A DNA stretch of 64,000 bases from Halosimplex aquaticum (GTDB lineage Archaea; Halobacteriota; Halobacteria; Halobacteriales; Haloarculaceae): assembly GCF_028747785.1 (NCBI RefSeq), contig NZ_CP118158.1, forward strand, positions 1,736,001 through 1,800,000, in the 5' to 3' direction. The notes below the pieces were generated by a model that made no database searches, was not told where the DNA came from, and saw only the letters and a list, made by a program, of their open reading frames with translations. How positions within the stretch are numbered: position 1 is the first letter of the stretch; every line of letters begins with the position of its first letter. Position numbers and translations under genes: made by a program. Below, piece after piece: positions 28,087-36,945 of the stretch.

Positions 28087-28213
28087 GTTCCGCTACACTC
28101 GTGGTCGGCTGTTAAAAGTGGTCCCGGTCCAGGGGGAAGAGCGAACGTCCTGACCCGGGTGAGAACTGGCTGGGAGATGTCCTGCTCGAACTACTGTCCG
28201 ATCCAAGTGCAGT

Positions 28214-28987
28214 TCAGTCCGCGGCCTGCCCGCCGTCAACGGGGATCGTCGTACCAGTGATGAACGACGCGTCCTCCGAACAGAGGAAGGCGACAACGCC
28301 AGCCATCTCCTCCGGTTGGGCGCTTCGTCCCATCGGTACATCGACCATCGCGGAGGTGTCGAACGGTAGCGTCGACGGGTCGACGCTCTCGCCGACCGTG
28401 TTCTGCTGGATGTTCGTCTCCGTCGGACCGGGAGCGATGGCGTTGACCCGAACGCCGCGACCCGCGTACTCCAGCGCGACGGTCTTGGTGAGGCCGACGA
28501 CGCCGTGCTTGCTCGCCGAGTAGTTGGCGAGACCGCCCATGCCGACGAGGCCTGCCTCGGACGCGGTGTTGACGATGGCACCGCCGCTGTCGTCTGCTAT
28601 CACCGGGAGTTCGGCCTTCATGCACGCCCAGACGCCCTTCAGATTGACGTCCAGCAACCTGTCCCACTGGTCCTCCTCGATGTCGGTCACCTCGGCGAAG
28701 CCGGTGAGAATGCCCGCGTTATTGTGCGCGAAGTCGAGGCCGCCGTACTCTTCCACTGCCACGTCGACCATGCGCTCGACCGAATCCGGGTCGGCGACGT
28801 CCACCTCGACGAACGTCGCGTCGCCGCCTGCCTCTTCGACGAGGTCGACCGTCTCTTTCCCCGTGTCTTCGGCGATATCCGCGACAACGACTTTTGCACC
28901 TTCCTCTGCGAACCGTACTGCCGTAGATCGACCGATCCCCGATCCGGCACCCGTTACGACTGCTACCTTTCCGTCGAGTCCTTTCAT
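28214..28987 (-). CDS. short-chain dehydrogenase/reductase
   Basis: 257 residues, classical SDR length. The nucleotide-binding TGAGSGIGRS is near residue 12, NNAG near 90, catalytic Ser around 142 and YSASKHG near 156, plus a VNAIAPGPT block near 183. NAD(P)-dependent oxidoreductase in the cytoplasm; substrate unknown. Its last 30 residues (VDGGQAAD end) are also typical. No clear functional link to the metal genes that follow. Confidence 0.88.
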   Translation of the reverse strand: MKGLDGKVAVVTGAGSGIGRSTAVRFAEEGAKVVVADIAEDTGKETVDLVEEAGGDATFVEVDVADPDSVERMVDVAVEEYGGLDFAHNNAGILTGFAEVTDIEEDQWDRLLDVNLKGVWACMKAELPVIADDSGGAIVNTASEAGLVGMGGLANYSASKHGVVGLTKTVALEYAGRGVRVNAIAPGPTETNIQQNTVGESVDPSTLPFDTSAMVDVPMGRSAQPEEMAGVVAFLCSEDASFITGTTIPVDGGQAAD

Positions 28988-29157
28988 GAAGGTTTCACCG
29001 AGGATGACTTCGTCCGCACGTGACGAAGGTGTGTGGACGGTTCTCGCGGATCGGGAACTTGATTCTCACAATCTGCTATCCGGCAAGTACAGACAAGATA
29101 TGGAGATCTGAACTAGACGCCAGTCAGGGAAGAGGAGTGCCGTGCTGTCGGCGTCGC

Positions 29158-31764
29158 TTACCGAAGTCGGCCCAGCAGTTCGTAGTCCTCGTCAGGGTCG
29201 TACCGGCGGAACAGCAGGCTGTTCGACAGCACCGACACGCTGGAGAACGCCATCGCACCGGCGGCCAGCACTGGCTGAAGCAGACCGAGCGAGGCCAGAG
29301 GGATCATCGCGGTGTTGTAACCGAGCGCCCAGACCAGGTTCTGCTTGATTTTCTGCAGCGTGGCGTCGGAGATACGGATTGCCTTCACGACGTCGAGCGG
29401 GTCGTCGCGCATCAGCGTCACGTCAGCGGCTTCTATGGCGACGTCAGTACCACTCCCGATAGCCGTCCCGACGTGGGCGACGGCGAGGGCCGGCGCGTCG
29501 TTGACGCCGTCACCAACCATCATCGCCTTCCGCCCTTCACTCTGGATCGATTCGACCGCGTCGGACTTGTCCTCGGGGAGGACCTCCGCCCGGACGTTGT
29601 CCGGGTCGATGCCGACCTGCTCGGCGACCGCCCCGGCGGTGCGTTCGTTGTCGCCGGTGATCATCATCACGTCGGTCCCGCGCTCGCGGAGCGCGGCCAC
29701 CGCGTCTTTGGCGCTCTCTTTGACGGTGTCAGCGTCCGCGACGACGCCGACGAGCTCACCCTCGTACGCGACGAGCATCGCCGTCTTCCCTTCGTTTTCG
29801 AGACGTTCCATGGTCTTTTCGGCGGACGAGGGATCGATCCCTTCGTCGCGGAGCAATTTGCGGTTCCCGACGAGGACTTCGCTTCCACTGATGGAGGCGC
29901 GGATACCGTGACCGGGCACGTTTTCGAATTCGTCTGGTTCCGTGAGGTCGATCCCCCGCTCCTCAGCGCCGTCGACAATGGCGCGGGCGAGCGGGTGCTC
30001 GCTCCCGCTCTCTCCCGTCGCGGCGAGACGGAGCACGTCGTCTTCACCGAGGCGGTCCCGAACACTCAGCGCTCCACCGTCCGCGGCGGGCTCTCCTCCG
30101 TCAGCCAGCGGTTGTCCGTCAGCGTCGAAGACGACCACGTCGGTCAGCTCCATCTCGCCCTTCGTGAGCGTCCCCGTCTTGTCGAAGACCACGGTGTCGA
30201 CGTCCCTCGCACGTTCGAGGATGTCACCGCCCTTGAACAGGACGCCGTTCTGGGCGCCGATAGTCGTCCCGACCATCGTCGCGGCGGGCGTCACCAGGCC
30301 GAGCGCACAGGGACAGGCGATCAGCACGGCCGACGCGAACACGATGACGGCGAATTCGAAGACCGTTACCGCCCCACCGGCGACCGCGGGGCCGCCCGCG
30401 ACGAGCCCCCACAGCGGGAGCCACTCGACGAACCCGGCGAGGGCTCCGGGGAACAGGTACCAGACGACGCCCCAGAGGACGGCGTTCGCGATGACCGCCG
30501 GTACGAAGTACGCCGAGATACGGTCGGCGAGGTTCTGGATGTCGGGCTGGCGCGACTGGGCCTCCTTCACAGTTTGAACGATCTGCTTGAGCGCGGTGTC
30601 CTCGCCGACCTTCGTCGCTTCGACGACTAGGACGCCGTTCTCGTTGATGGTCGACCCCACGACTTCGTCACCCTCGCCCTTCTCGACGGGGACCGATTCG
30701 CCGGTGACCATCGACTCGTCGACCGCCGACTGGCCGTCGACGACGACCCCGTCGGTCGGGATCTGCTCGCCGGGGCGGACCTTCATCCGGTCGCCGACCT
30801 CGACGTCTTCGAGTGGGATCTCCTCCTCGTTGCCCTTCTCGTCGACGACGGTGGCCGTCTCGGCCTCCATCTCCAGCAGTTTCCGGAGCGCTTCGCCGGC
30901 CTGGCCCTTCGAGCGCGCCTCGAGGTAGTTTCCGAGCGTGATGAACACGAGGATGAGCGCGGCCGTATCGAAGTACAACCCGCCGGCGATCACTTCGAGC
31001 AAGACTGCCACGGAGTAGACGTACGCCGTAGTCGATCCTAGCGCGATCAGCACGTCCATGTTGGCGCGGCCGTTCTTGACGAGCGCCTTGTAGGAGTTCT
31101 TGTAAAACGGCCAGCCAAGCACCAGCTGGACCGGCGTCGCCAGCAGGAACTCTACCCAGCCGAATTCGATGCCGAAGATCCTCTCGGGGACGACCCCGCC
31201 GCCGAGGACGAACTTCTCGACGAGGAAGAACAGCAGGGGCGCCGACAAGGCCGCGCCGAACAGAGTCAGCCGGAGTTGCCGGCGGATTTCGGCCTGCCGG
31301 GCCGCGTCACGCCGATCCTGGTCCGATTCTCCGGCGTCGCCGTCCTCGCGGACCGGCGTGTAGCCGGCGTCCTCGATGGCGTCGTAGAGCGCCGCCCGCG
31401 AGACGTCCGCCGGATTGTACTCGACTTGTGCCTCGTCGGTCGCGTAGTTCGCCTCGGCGCTGATGACGCCGGGGACCGACTCGAGGGCGTCCTCGTTCGT
31501 GTCGGCACAGTTCGCGCACGTCATGTCCGAGATGCCGATCGAGACAGTGGCTCGCTGGGGCTCGTAGCCGGCGTTCTCGATAGCGTCGTAGACCTCAGCG
31601 AGCGATACCTCGTCCGGGTCGAACTCGACGGAACCCTCATCCGTGGCGAAGTTGATGTTCGCCTCGGCGACACCGTCGAGGTTCTCCAGGGCATCCGTTA
31701 TCGTCTGCGAGCAGTTCGCACAGCTCATGCCCTGGATTTCCAGGTGGGTGGTTTGCTGACTCAT
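29158..31764 (-). CDS. copA: copper-exporting P1B-1 ATPase CopA, two HMA domains
   Basis: 868 residues. Two N-terminal heavy-metal domains with GMSCANC and DMTCANC near residues 14 and 82. Metal-site helix [12 protein letters not shown], phosphorylation DKTGTLTKG, dephosphorylation TGESVP, the SEHPLARAI loop and hinge [10 protein letters not shown] are all present. The last helices carry [11 protein letters not shown] and [12 protein letters not shown], the P1B-1 signatures for Cu(I). It lies just downstream of the AsnC-TRASH regulator on the same strand, mirroring the reported copper regulation in Halobacterium (Lrp-type VNG1179C controls a copper ATPase). Confidence 0.93.
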   Translation of the reverse strand: MSQQTTHLEIQGMSCANCSQTITDALENLDGVAEANINFATDEGSVEFDPDEVSLAEVYDAIENAGYEPQRATVSIGISDMTCANCADTNEDALESVPGVISAEANYATDEAQVEYNPADVSRAALYDAIEDAGYTPVREDGDAGESDQDRRDAARQAEIRRQLRLTLFGAALSAPLLFFLVEKFVLGGGVVPERIFGIEFGWVEFLLATPVQLVLGWPFYKNSYKALVKNGRANMDVLIALGSTTAYVYSVAVLLEVIAGGLYFDTAALILVFITLGNYLEARSKGQAGEALRKLLEMEAETATVVDEKGNEEEIPLEDVEVGDRMKVRPGEQIPTDGVVVDGQSAVDESMVTGESVPVEKGEGDEVVGSTINENGVLVVEATKVGEDTALKQIVQTVKEAQSRQPDIQNLADRISAYFVPAVIANAVLWGVVWYLFPGALAGFVEWLPLWGLVAGGPAVAGGAVTVFEFAVIVFASAVLIACPCALGLVTPAATMVGTTIGAQNGVLFKGGDILERARDVDTVVFDKTGTLTKGEMELTDVVVFDADGQPLADGGEPAADGGALSVRDRLGEDDVLRLAATGESGSEHPLARAIVDGAEERGIDLTEPDEFENVPGHGIRASISGSEVLVGNRKLLRDEGIDPSSAEKTMERLENEGKTAMLVAYEGELVGVVADADTVKESAKDAVAALRERGTDVMMITGDNERTAGAVAEQVGIDPDNVRAEVLPEDKSDAVESIQSEGRKAMMVGDGVNDAPALAVAHVGTAIGSGTDVAIEAADVTLMRDDPLDVVKAIRISDATLQKIKQNLVWALGYNTAMIPLASLGLLQPVLAAGAMAFSSVSVLSNSLLFRRYDPDEDYELLGRLR

Positions 31765-31821
31765 TGTAGTAGAATACGGGGTCTTTGCTTACCCCTCTTT
31801 CTGGGAGTGTTCCAAAGTACC

Positions 31822-31860
31822 GGCGCCCCTGATCTTTCGAATCGAAAGCGATCAGGCGCC
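31822..31860. terminator. long hairpin over the end of the AsnC-TRASH gene
   Basis: Arms GGCGCC, CTGATC and TTTCGA on the left pair with TCGAAA, GATCAG and GGCGCC on the right, interrupted by small bulges, and it covers the regulator's stop codon. It sits between the regulator and copA, so it may end transcription or act as a regulatory dyad. No experimental meaning is known to me. Confidence 0.45.
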
Positions 31861-32433
31861 CTCTTCGAGACGTTCGTATCGCTCCTCGAACCGGCTCTGA
31901 CACGACGGACAGCAGAAGTGATACACCTGCCCGTCGAGGCGAGCCGAACGACCCTCGCTGTCCACAGTGTTGTTACACTCGGCACAGGTGAGCGCAAATT
32001 CGGTCCCGTCCAGTGACGGGCGCCATTCGACGTCGTCCATCAGCGTCACCGTATACTCGACGTCGTCGTCGAGGAGGCCGTCGAGCCACCGGCGGACGTT
32101 CTGGACCTGTGCGCGGGCGTAGAACCAGATACCCCCGTCGGCGGTGACGAAGAGGTGCTCGACGGCGTCGGCGTCTCCGATGCGATCTTTGAGCCCGTCG
32201 ACGTCGTCTACTCCCGCGACCTGGACGAACACCGGAATCCCGGCGTGCAGTTGTGACCGGTCGACGTCGACGGTGAATCGGTTGATGATGCCGGCTTCCT
32301 CTAAGCGAGTGACGCGGTCAGAAACCGCTGGACCCGAAAGATCGACGACGTCACCGATGTCGCTAAACGGGCGTCTGGCGTTCTCACCCAGGAGCGTGAG
32401 GATCGTCATGTCTGTCTCGTCCAACTCTCGCAT
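31852..32433 (-). CDS. AsnC/Lrp-family regulator with TRASH domain (copper-responsive type)
   Basis: 193 residues. Winged helix-turn-helix of the AsnC kind at residues 1-60 (DETDMTILTLL, SGPAVSDRVTRLEEAG), ligand-binding core to about 140, and a C-terminal TRASH metal module (CAECNN near residue 150 and CCPSC near 175). In Halobacterium the homologous AsnC-TRASH protein senses copper and controls copper export. It lies upstream of copA with an 87-base interval and is divergent from the copZ-like gene at 32562, so it plausibly regulates both. Confidence 0.85.
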   Translation of the reverse strand: MRELDETDMTILTLLGENARRPFSDIGDVVDLSGPAVSDRVTRLEEAGIINRFTVDVDRSQLHAGIPVFVQVAGVDDVDGLKDRIGDADAVEHLFVTADGGIWFYARAQVQNVRRWLDGLLDDDVEYTVTLMDDVEWRPSLDGTEFALTCAECNNTVDSEGRSARLDGQVYHFCCPSCQSRFEERYERLEEGA

Positions 32434-32561
32434 ACATCTACACCGTTCCCTACTGCCAATAACTCAACGGATTGTGCTTAGGCCTGCAATGGACGGAGTA
32501 ACTGTGGCTTTGGAATCGAAGCAGAAAACGACAAAGAATAGACTCCCGTATCTCTACCCGT

Positions 32562-32759
32562 ATGAGCGAAACAATCTCCGTAGAGGGAATGACCTGCGAG
32601 CACTGCGAGCAGACCGTCGAAGAAGCGCTCGAAGACGTCGACGGCGTCTCGAGTGCGACAGCCGATCGCGAGGCTGAATCGGCGACTGTGGAGGGCGACG
32701 CGGACACCGACGCCCTCGTCAGTGCAGTCGACGAGGCCGGCTACGACGCCTCGGCCTGA
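32562..32759 (+). CDS. CopZ-like copper chaperone (HMA domain)
   Basis: 65 residues, a single HMA domain: VEGMTCEHCEQTVEEAL near residue 7 carries the CxxC metal site. It would deliver Cu(I) to the ATPase in the cytoplasm. Acidic throughout as expected in a halophile. Divergent from the regulator gene, 128 bases apart. Confidence 0.9.
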   Translation: MSETISVEGMTCEHCEQTVEEALEDVDGVSSATADREAESATVEGDADTDALVSAVDEAGYDASA

Positions 32760-32952
32760 CTACCACGGAGCCCTCGCCTCGCGAGGGGTTTCGAGTCGCC
32801 AGCGGAATTCCGACGCACGGCGTCTCACGTCCCGGTGTTCAGGGTTCGTGATCAATCGTCAGGGAATCGCACTAGATCACCAAAACGGGTACGAACCCGC
32901 GTTTCGAACCGATGTTCATGAGTAAACAGACGAGTCCACCCGGGCAGACGGA

Positions 32953-33528
32953 ATGAACCGCCGCCGAGCCGATGCAGTCGTCGGGCTCATCGTCGGAACA
33001 GTCCTCCTCACCGGGAGTGTGCTCAGCTGGCAGGCCTACCAGCAACAGCGCGCCCTCGACGGGATGATGGGGTCGTCAATGGGAGCAGTCCACGGGACGA
33101 ATCCGCTCTGGTACGTCCTCGGGGCTGTCGTCGTCTCCGTCTTCGTCGGGGGCGGATATCTGGTCGTCCGTGACGACCTCTCCGTATTAGGGCCGAGCAC
33201 ACTGTCTCACCCAGATACAGCTGAGAAGGTTTCCGGAGAGAGCGACGAACCGTCGGTCGACAATTCCCCGCCGAACGACGAGATCAACCCACCGCTACAC
33301 TCTCGCACTCGGGTTCTCGACCTCCTGCCAGAAGACGAGCGTCGCGTCCTCGACCCGGTGATCGACTCACCGGGGATCACGCAGATCGAACTACGCGACC
33401 GGTCGGACTTCTCGAAGAGCAAAGTGAGCCAGACTGTGAGCGCCCTCGAGAAACGCGGGTTACTGTATCGCGAGCGCCAGGGCCGGACGTACCGCATCTA
33501 CCCGAGCGACGAACTGGAAACGAGATAG
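32953..33528 (+). CDS. membrane-anchored winged HTH protein with Met/His loop
   Basis: 191 residues. Two membrane helices (about residues 10-27 and 52-72) bracket an external loop LDGMMGSSMGAVHG rich in Met plus one His. An acidic linker leads to a C-terminal MarR/IclR-like winged HTH (LDPVIDSPGITQIELR, SKVSQTVSALEKRGL, residues 130-185). This is the layout of a one-component membrane sensor that could read a metal outside the cell and bind DNA inside. Found next to the CopZ and YHS permease genes. Regulation of copper genes is inferred. Confidence 0.65.
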   Translation: MNRRRADAVVGLIVGTVLLTGSVLSWQAYQQQRALDGMMGSSMGAVHGTNPLWYVLGAVVVSVFVGGGYLVVRDDLSVLGPSTLSHPDTAEKVSGESDEPSVDNSPPNDEINPPLHSRTRVLDLLPEDERRVLDPVIDSPGITQIELRDRSDFSKSKVSQTVSALEKRGLLYRERQGRTYRIYPSDELETR

Positions 33529-33539
33529 AACGTGACCCC

Positions 33540-34871
33540 TCAGTCGGCGGTATGAGCGTGGCCACTGTGTTTACCCGTCTCACCGACCGAGTCCTGTCGG
33601 TGGAGCCAGTAGAGGAACAGGAAGAAGACAGTGGCGAGCACGTTTAGAACCATCTTGTAGTTCATCTCGATCGATACCTCGGCGATCTGTACGCTAGAGG
33701 GGGCCGGGATCAGACCCACGCTGAGGAAGAGGAAGTGCATGAGGACACCCGTGAAGACGGCGGAGACGAAGATCATCCCCGAGAGGATCGCTGCGAACTT
33801 CGTTCCGTAGTACTCCCGGTAGGCGTCCATGATCGGTGGGACGATGAGGTCGGCGTAGATGTACGAGAGGACTGAGCCGAATGGGAGGCCGTTACTGAAG
33901 AGGACAGCAGCGAACGGCACGTTTCCGACCGAACAGACGAACGTCGCGACGCCGATAACGGCCCCGAGGACCGCCGTCCAGAAGATGTACACCGGCAAAC
34001 CGAACGTCGCGCCAGAGAATACCGACGTCCAGACCTGTTGAGGGATGAACCCGGCGATCAGGCCAGCGAAGATGAACCCGATGGCGATCTCGTCCCAGAG
34101 CATTCCCCACTCCTTCCACTGCTTGTCCGCAAGTGCTTTCCATCCCGAGAGTGACGTCGCCTTCTCTCGGATAGTCGTGTTGGCCGCTTCGGGGTCGAAA
34201 CTCTCCATGCAGGACTGTGAGCAGAAGTAGTAGGTCTGTCCGTCGTGTTCCATCGAGTACTCGGCCTCGTCGGGGTCAACTTCCATCCCGCAAACGGGAT
34301 CTTGTACCTTCTCTGTGCCCTCGTCGGTGACGTTCTCGCGAGCCTGCTCGACGACCTCGTCGGGAACCACGTAAACGAATCCCACTGCCATCAGGCCGAT
34401 GAGCGTGAATCCGCCAACGATGTCCGCGAGGAGGAACTGCCAGCCGAGCAGGATCCAGATGATGGCGCCGATCTCGATGACGAGATTGGTCGAGGCGAAC
34501 ATAAAGGCCCCGAGCGTCGCCGCTGCGGAGCCGCCCTTCTTGAAGAGGTTCTTCGCCGTGGCGATGGCGCTGTAGGAACACGACGACGAGACGAACCCGA
34601 ACAGTGACCCATACCCGATTTCGCGAGGGCCCTGTCCCTCCAGCAGCTCCGACACCTCCTCGTTTGAGGTCCACGCCTCGACGCCCCCAGCGATTGCAAA
34701 ACCGATCACGAGCGCCCACCACGTGATCCATGCCATTGCCGCTGTGGTAGTCAGAAACTCCTGGGTGCTCTCGACGAAGAACGTCGAGAGTGGCTCAGAA
34801 GTGGTGAACACGCCGATGCCGACGGTCGCTAGCGCGATGACCGCGAGGATCGCGTATTCCTTCCGCTCCAT
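33540..34871 (-). CDS. UPF0718/ArsP-like permease with one TRASH/YHS domain
   Basis: 443 residues from the ATG at 34871. The permease halves carry VSSSCSYSAIATAKNLFKKG near residue 89 and CSVGNVPFAAVLFSNGLP near residue 315, as in the copy at 10940. One TRASH/YHS domain (DPVCGMEV ... YYFCSQSC, about 193-228) sits between them, and the C-terminus is a His-containing tail. Metal(loid) efflux is the expected job. Converges on the HTH gene with 11 bases between stops. Confidence 0.82.
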   Translation of the reverse strand: MERKEYAILAVIALATVGIGVFTTSEPLSTFFVESTQEFLTTTAAMAWITWWALVIGFAIAGGVEAWTSNEEVSELLEGQGPREIGYGSLFGFVSSSCSYSAIATAKNLFKKGGSAAATLGAFMFASTNLVIEIGAIIWILLGWQFLLADIVGGFTLIGLMAVGFVYVVPDEVVEQARENVTDEGTEKVQDPVCGMEVDPDEAEYSMEHDGQTYYFCSQSCMESFDPEAANTTIREKATSLSGWKALADKQWKEWGMLWDEIAIGFIFAGLIAGFIPQQVWTSVFSGATFGLPVYIFWTAVLGAVIGVATFVCSVGNVPFAAVLFSNGLPFGSVLSYIYADLIVPPIMDAYREYYGTKFAAILSGMIFVSAVFTGVLMHFLFLSVGLIPAPSSVQIAEVSIEMNYKMVLNVLATVFFLFLYWLHRQDSVGETGKHSGHAHTAD

Positions 34872-35304
34872 ATCTACTAGACGGGGCTCCGTTCCTAACG
34901 GGATTGTGACTAGAAAACCAGTATCTCTCGACGAACGTGTCTTGTTGTTCAAATCAATGAGTGAGTGAGCCTTTGCAGAACGAACTGCTTTCGTGTACCT
35001 TCCCGGCTATACAGCGGCCGACAGTGACTGATCGTATCTTCCCGTACCTGCATTCAACTGTTTCTCCGTAATGCGACGGATATCGGGGTACCTGACGCTC
35101 GTACGCTCATCTCGTCCGGGTTTGGAAAACGAGGGTTTCTTGTTTTCACTGGGACGATTCCCCCGAATTCCACGGCGATGAACGGTCTTGATCGAGAGGG
35201 ACGGTTAAACGCCCCTATATACGCTCTCGAACGATCTCCTGCGCCGATTCACACCCACGCGGATAACTCCCGAGCTGTCCTACAAGTAACCGAGGAGAAG
35301 GACA
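34872..35304. other. intergenic, promoter region
   Basis: 433 bases between the divergent YHS permease and the secreted protein gene. I see no ORF worth calling. It includes the TATA-like element at 35216 and the ribosome site described under the next gene. Confidence 0.45.
35216..35221 (+). promoter_or_regulatory. TATA-like element
   Basis: TATATA about 85 bases before the ATG at 35305, in an otherwise G/C-rich stretch. The leader ends with a ribosome site GAGGAG at 35292-35297, 7 bases before the start, so this transcript probably has a 5' leader. Confidence 0.4.
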
Positions 35305-35604
35305 ATGACCAACATCAACGCCGGACGCTGGCTGCTCGTGGCGCTCGCGATCGTCGGCCTCGCCCTGGTCGCTCCCGTCGTCAGCGCGCACGATAATGAA
35401 ACGACCGCGGATGACGCACCCAGGGACGACGGAACTGCGGCTGAGTGGGCCGTCTGGATGGAAGGACACAAGACCGACCACATGGGTCCCGGTGCCGTCG
35501 AATGGATGGAATCGCACATGGGCGTGACCGTCGACGAGATGGCTCAGGACATGGCCGACGGCGGCCACGACGGTAGGATGTACGGCCAGGGACGCGGTTG
35601 CTAG
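35305..35604 (+). CDS. small secreted Met/His-containing protein
   Basis: 99 residues with an N-terminal signal helix (residues 8-29, ending VVSAHD). The mature part is acidic, then carries Met and His in alternation (MEGHKTDHMGPGAVEWMES, then DMADGGHDGRMYG) and ends in a lone Cys. Such composition suits soft-metal binding outside the cell. No family recognised. Preceded by a good ribosome site. Sits in the copper cluster, upstream of the DUF302 gene. Confidence 0.6.
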   Translation: MTNINAGRWLLVALAIVGLALVAPVVSAHDNETTADDAPRDDGTAAEWAVWMEGHKTDHMGPGAVEWMESHMGVTVDEMAQDMADGGHDGRMYGQGRGC

Positions 35605-35669
35605 ACGTTCCTGGCCAGATACTCTCGACTCGGCACACGGTTAAGGCAATCCCAGGACTATCATTTTGC

Positions 35670-36086
35670 ATGGCATACACGATCCAGACGACGTCGACCG
35701 ACGAATTCGACCAGACGGTCGATGCGACGATGGAGGCGCTCGAAAACGAGGGGTTCGGGGTGCTCTGCGATATCGATGTACAAGCGACGCTCGAAGAGAA
35801 ACTCGGCGAGGAATTCCGGCAGTATCGGATCCTCGGTGCATGCAATCCCTCGCTAGCGCTTGAGGGGCTCAAGGAAGAAATCGAGCTCGGTGCACTCCTC
35901 CCCTGTAACGTCATCGTCTACGAGCGCGACGACGGCGACGTTGTGGTGAGCGCCGTCGACCCGGCACAACTCGTGGGTATAGCAGACAACGACGCGCTCG
36001 ATTCCATCGCGACTGACGTTCAGGAGCGATTCGAGCGCGTGTTAGAGAGTGTCGGCGACGGAAGCGGGGGTCCGTCGGACACCTGA
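35670..36086 (+). CDS. DUF302 family protein
   Basis: 138 residues from the ATG at 35670; the open frame extends a little further upstream. The block EALENEGFGVLCDIDV near residue 19, then LGACNPSLALEGL near 55 and LLPCNVIVYE near 78, are the DUF302 pattern. The family is a small cytoplasmic or peripheral domain often next to metal or redox genes; its biochemical role is not established. A TTAAG-type A/T element about 30 bases upstream fits a leaderless promoter. Confidence 0.85.
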   Translation: MAYTIQTTSTDEFDQTVDATMEALENEGFGVLCDIDVQATLEEKLGEEFRQYRILGACNPSLALEGLKEEIELGALLPCNVIVYERDDGDVVVSAVDPAQLVGIADNDALDSIATDVQERFERVLESVGDGSGGPSDT

Positions 36087-36113
36087 AGATCAGTTCCGAT
36101 CGTTCCTGACTGG

Positions 36114-36325
36114 TTAGACGACGGCGAGAGCTTGTTCAAGGTCGCTCTGTAGATCGCGGACGTCCTCAAGACCAACGCTCAGGCGAATCAGTCCGTCGGT
36201 GATTCCCTTGGCCTCCCACTCTTTTCGCGAGGTCGACACGTTGGTCATCGACTCGGGATGTGCGAGTAGGCTTTCGACACCCCCCGAGACTTTCGGCGAG
36301 CGTGAACCCTCGGTCTCGGAGACGA
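36114..36325 (-). pseudogene. C-terminal remnant of a cystathionine gamma-synthase/lyase
   Basis: On the minus strand the end of a trans-sulfuration PLP enzyme is readable: ESLLAHPESM, then ITDGLIRLSVGLEDVRDL and a TAA stop at 36114-36116. The preceding FTLAESLGG block is in another frame, so a frameshift interrupts it near 36285, and nothing earlier of the enzyme exists. A decayed gene end. Confidence 0.65.
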
Positions 36326-36399
36326 CTCCTTGGCGTCAGCGTTCTCACTACGCTGGAATCGTCGAGGGACGGTAATTCCCCCGAGACGAACGTGGCTCC

Positions 36400-36897
36400 A
36401 TGACTCCCGACTGGACGCGTCGAAACGTCATCATCGCGAGCGGTGCTGCGATAGCAGCCGGCCTCAGTGGCTGTCTCAGCGGCGGGCGCACGGATGCTTC
36501 TGATGACGATGACGTTTCCCTCGCGGTCGCCGAGGTCCATCAGTACAGTTCCCCCGGTTGTAGCTGCTGTTCGCAGTACGCGGCGTACCTCGGTGAGCGG
36601 ATAGACGGGACGCTCACGGAGACCACGCCCGACGACATCGCGGCAGTCAAACGGCAACATGGCGTCCCCGACGAACTGCAGAGTTGCCACACGCTCGTGG
36701 TCGGAGACTACGTCGTCGAAGGGCACGTCCCCGCGACCGTTATCGAGACGCTCCTCGGGGAGGAACCCGCGATAGACGGCATCGCGCTGCCGGGAATGCC
36801 CGCCGGTTCACCTGGGATGGGCGGGTCGAAGCAAGGGCAGTTTACTATCCACGAGTTCGATGACGATCAGGCGAGTGGTGTGTACGCGAAGTACTAG
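36400..36897 (+). CDS. DUF411 lipoprotein (CopG-like metal-binding)
   Basis: 165 residues. Start has TRRNVI and a lipobox ending LSGC, so it is probably Tat-exported and lipid-anchored. The mature domain has the DUF411 signature: PGCSCCSQYAAYL near residue 51, LQSCHTLVVGDYVVEGHVP near 91 and PGMPAGSPGM near 128. DUF411 proteins accompany copper resistance genes and are predicted to bind metal or act as thioredoxin-like carriers at the cell surface. Fits the copper island. Confidence 0.88.
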   Translation: MTPDWTRRNVIIASGAAIAAGLSGCLSGGRTDASDDDDVSLAVAEVHQYSSPGCSCCSQYAAYLGERIDGTLTETTPDDIAAVKRQHGVPDELQSCHTLVVGDYVVEGHVPATVIETLLGEEPAIDGIALPGMPAGSPGMGGSKQGQFTIHEFDDDQASGVYAKY

Positions 36898-36945
36898 ACG
36901 GGAGCGACGACGAGTCCTCAAACTGGGTCTGTGGGAATTGCGCCA

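Noticed and set aside
29020-30630. Long plus-strand ORF opposite copA
   Set aside because: It is a mirror frame of a high-G+C gene; the minus-strand copper ATPase explains the sequence, and the translation is Arg/Asp/Val-rich without family motifs.
36326-36399. Continuation of the cystathionine synthase remnant further upstream
   Set aside because: I could not find readable homology beyond the FTLAESLGG block.
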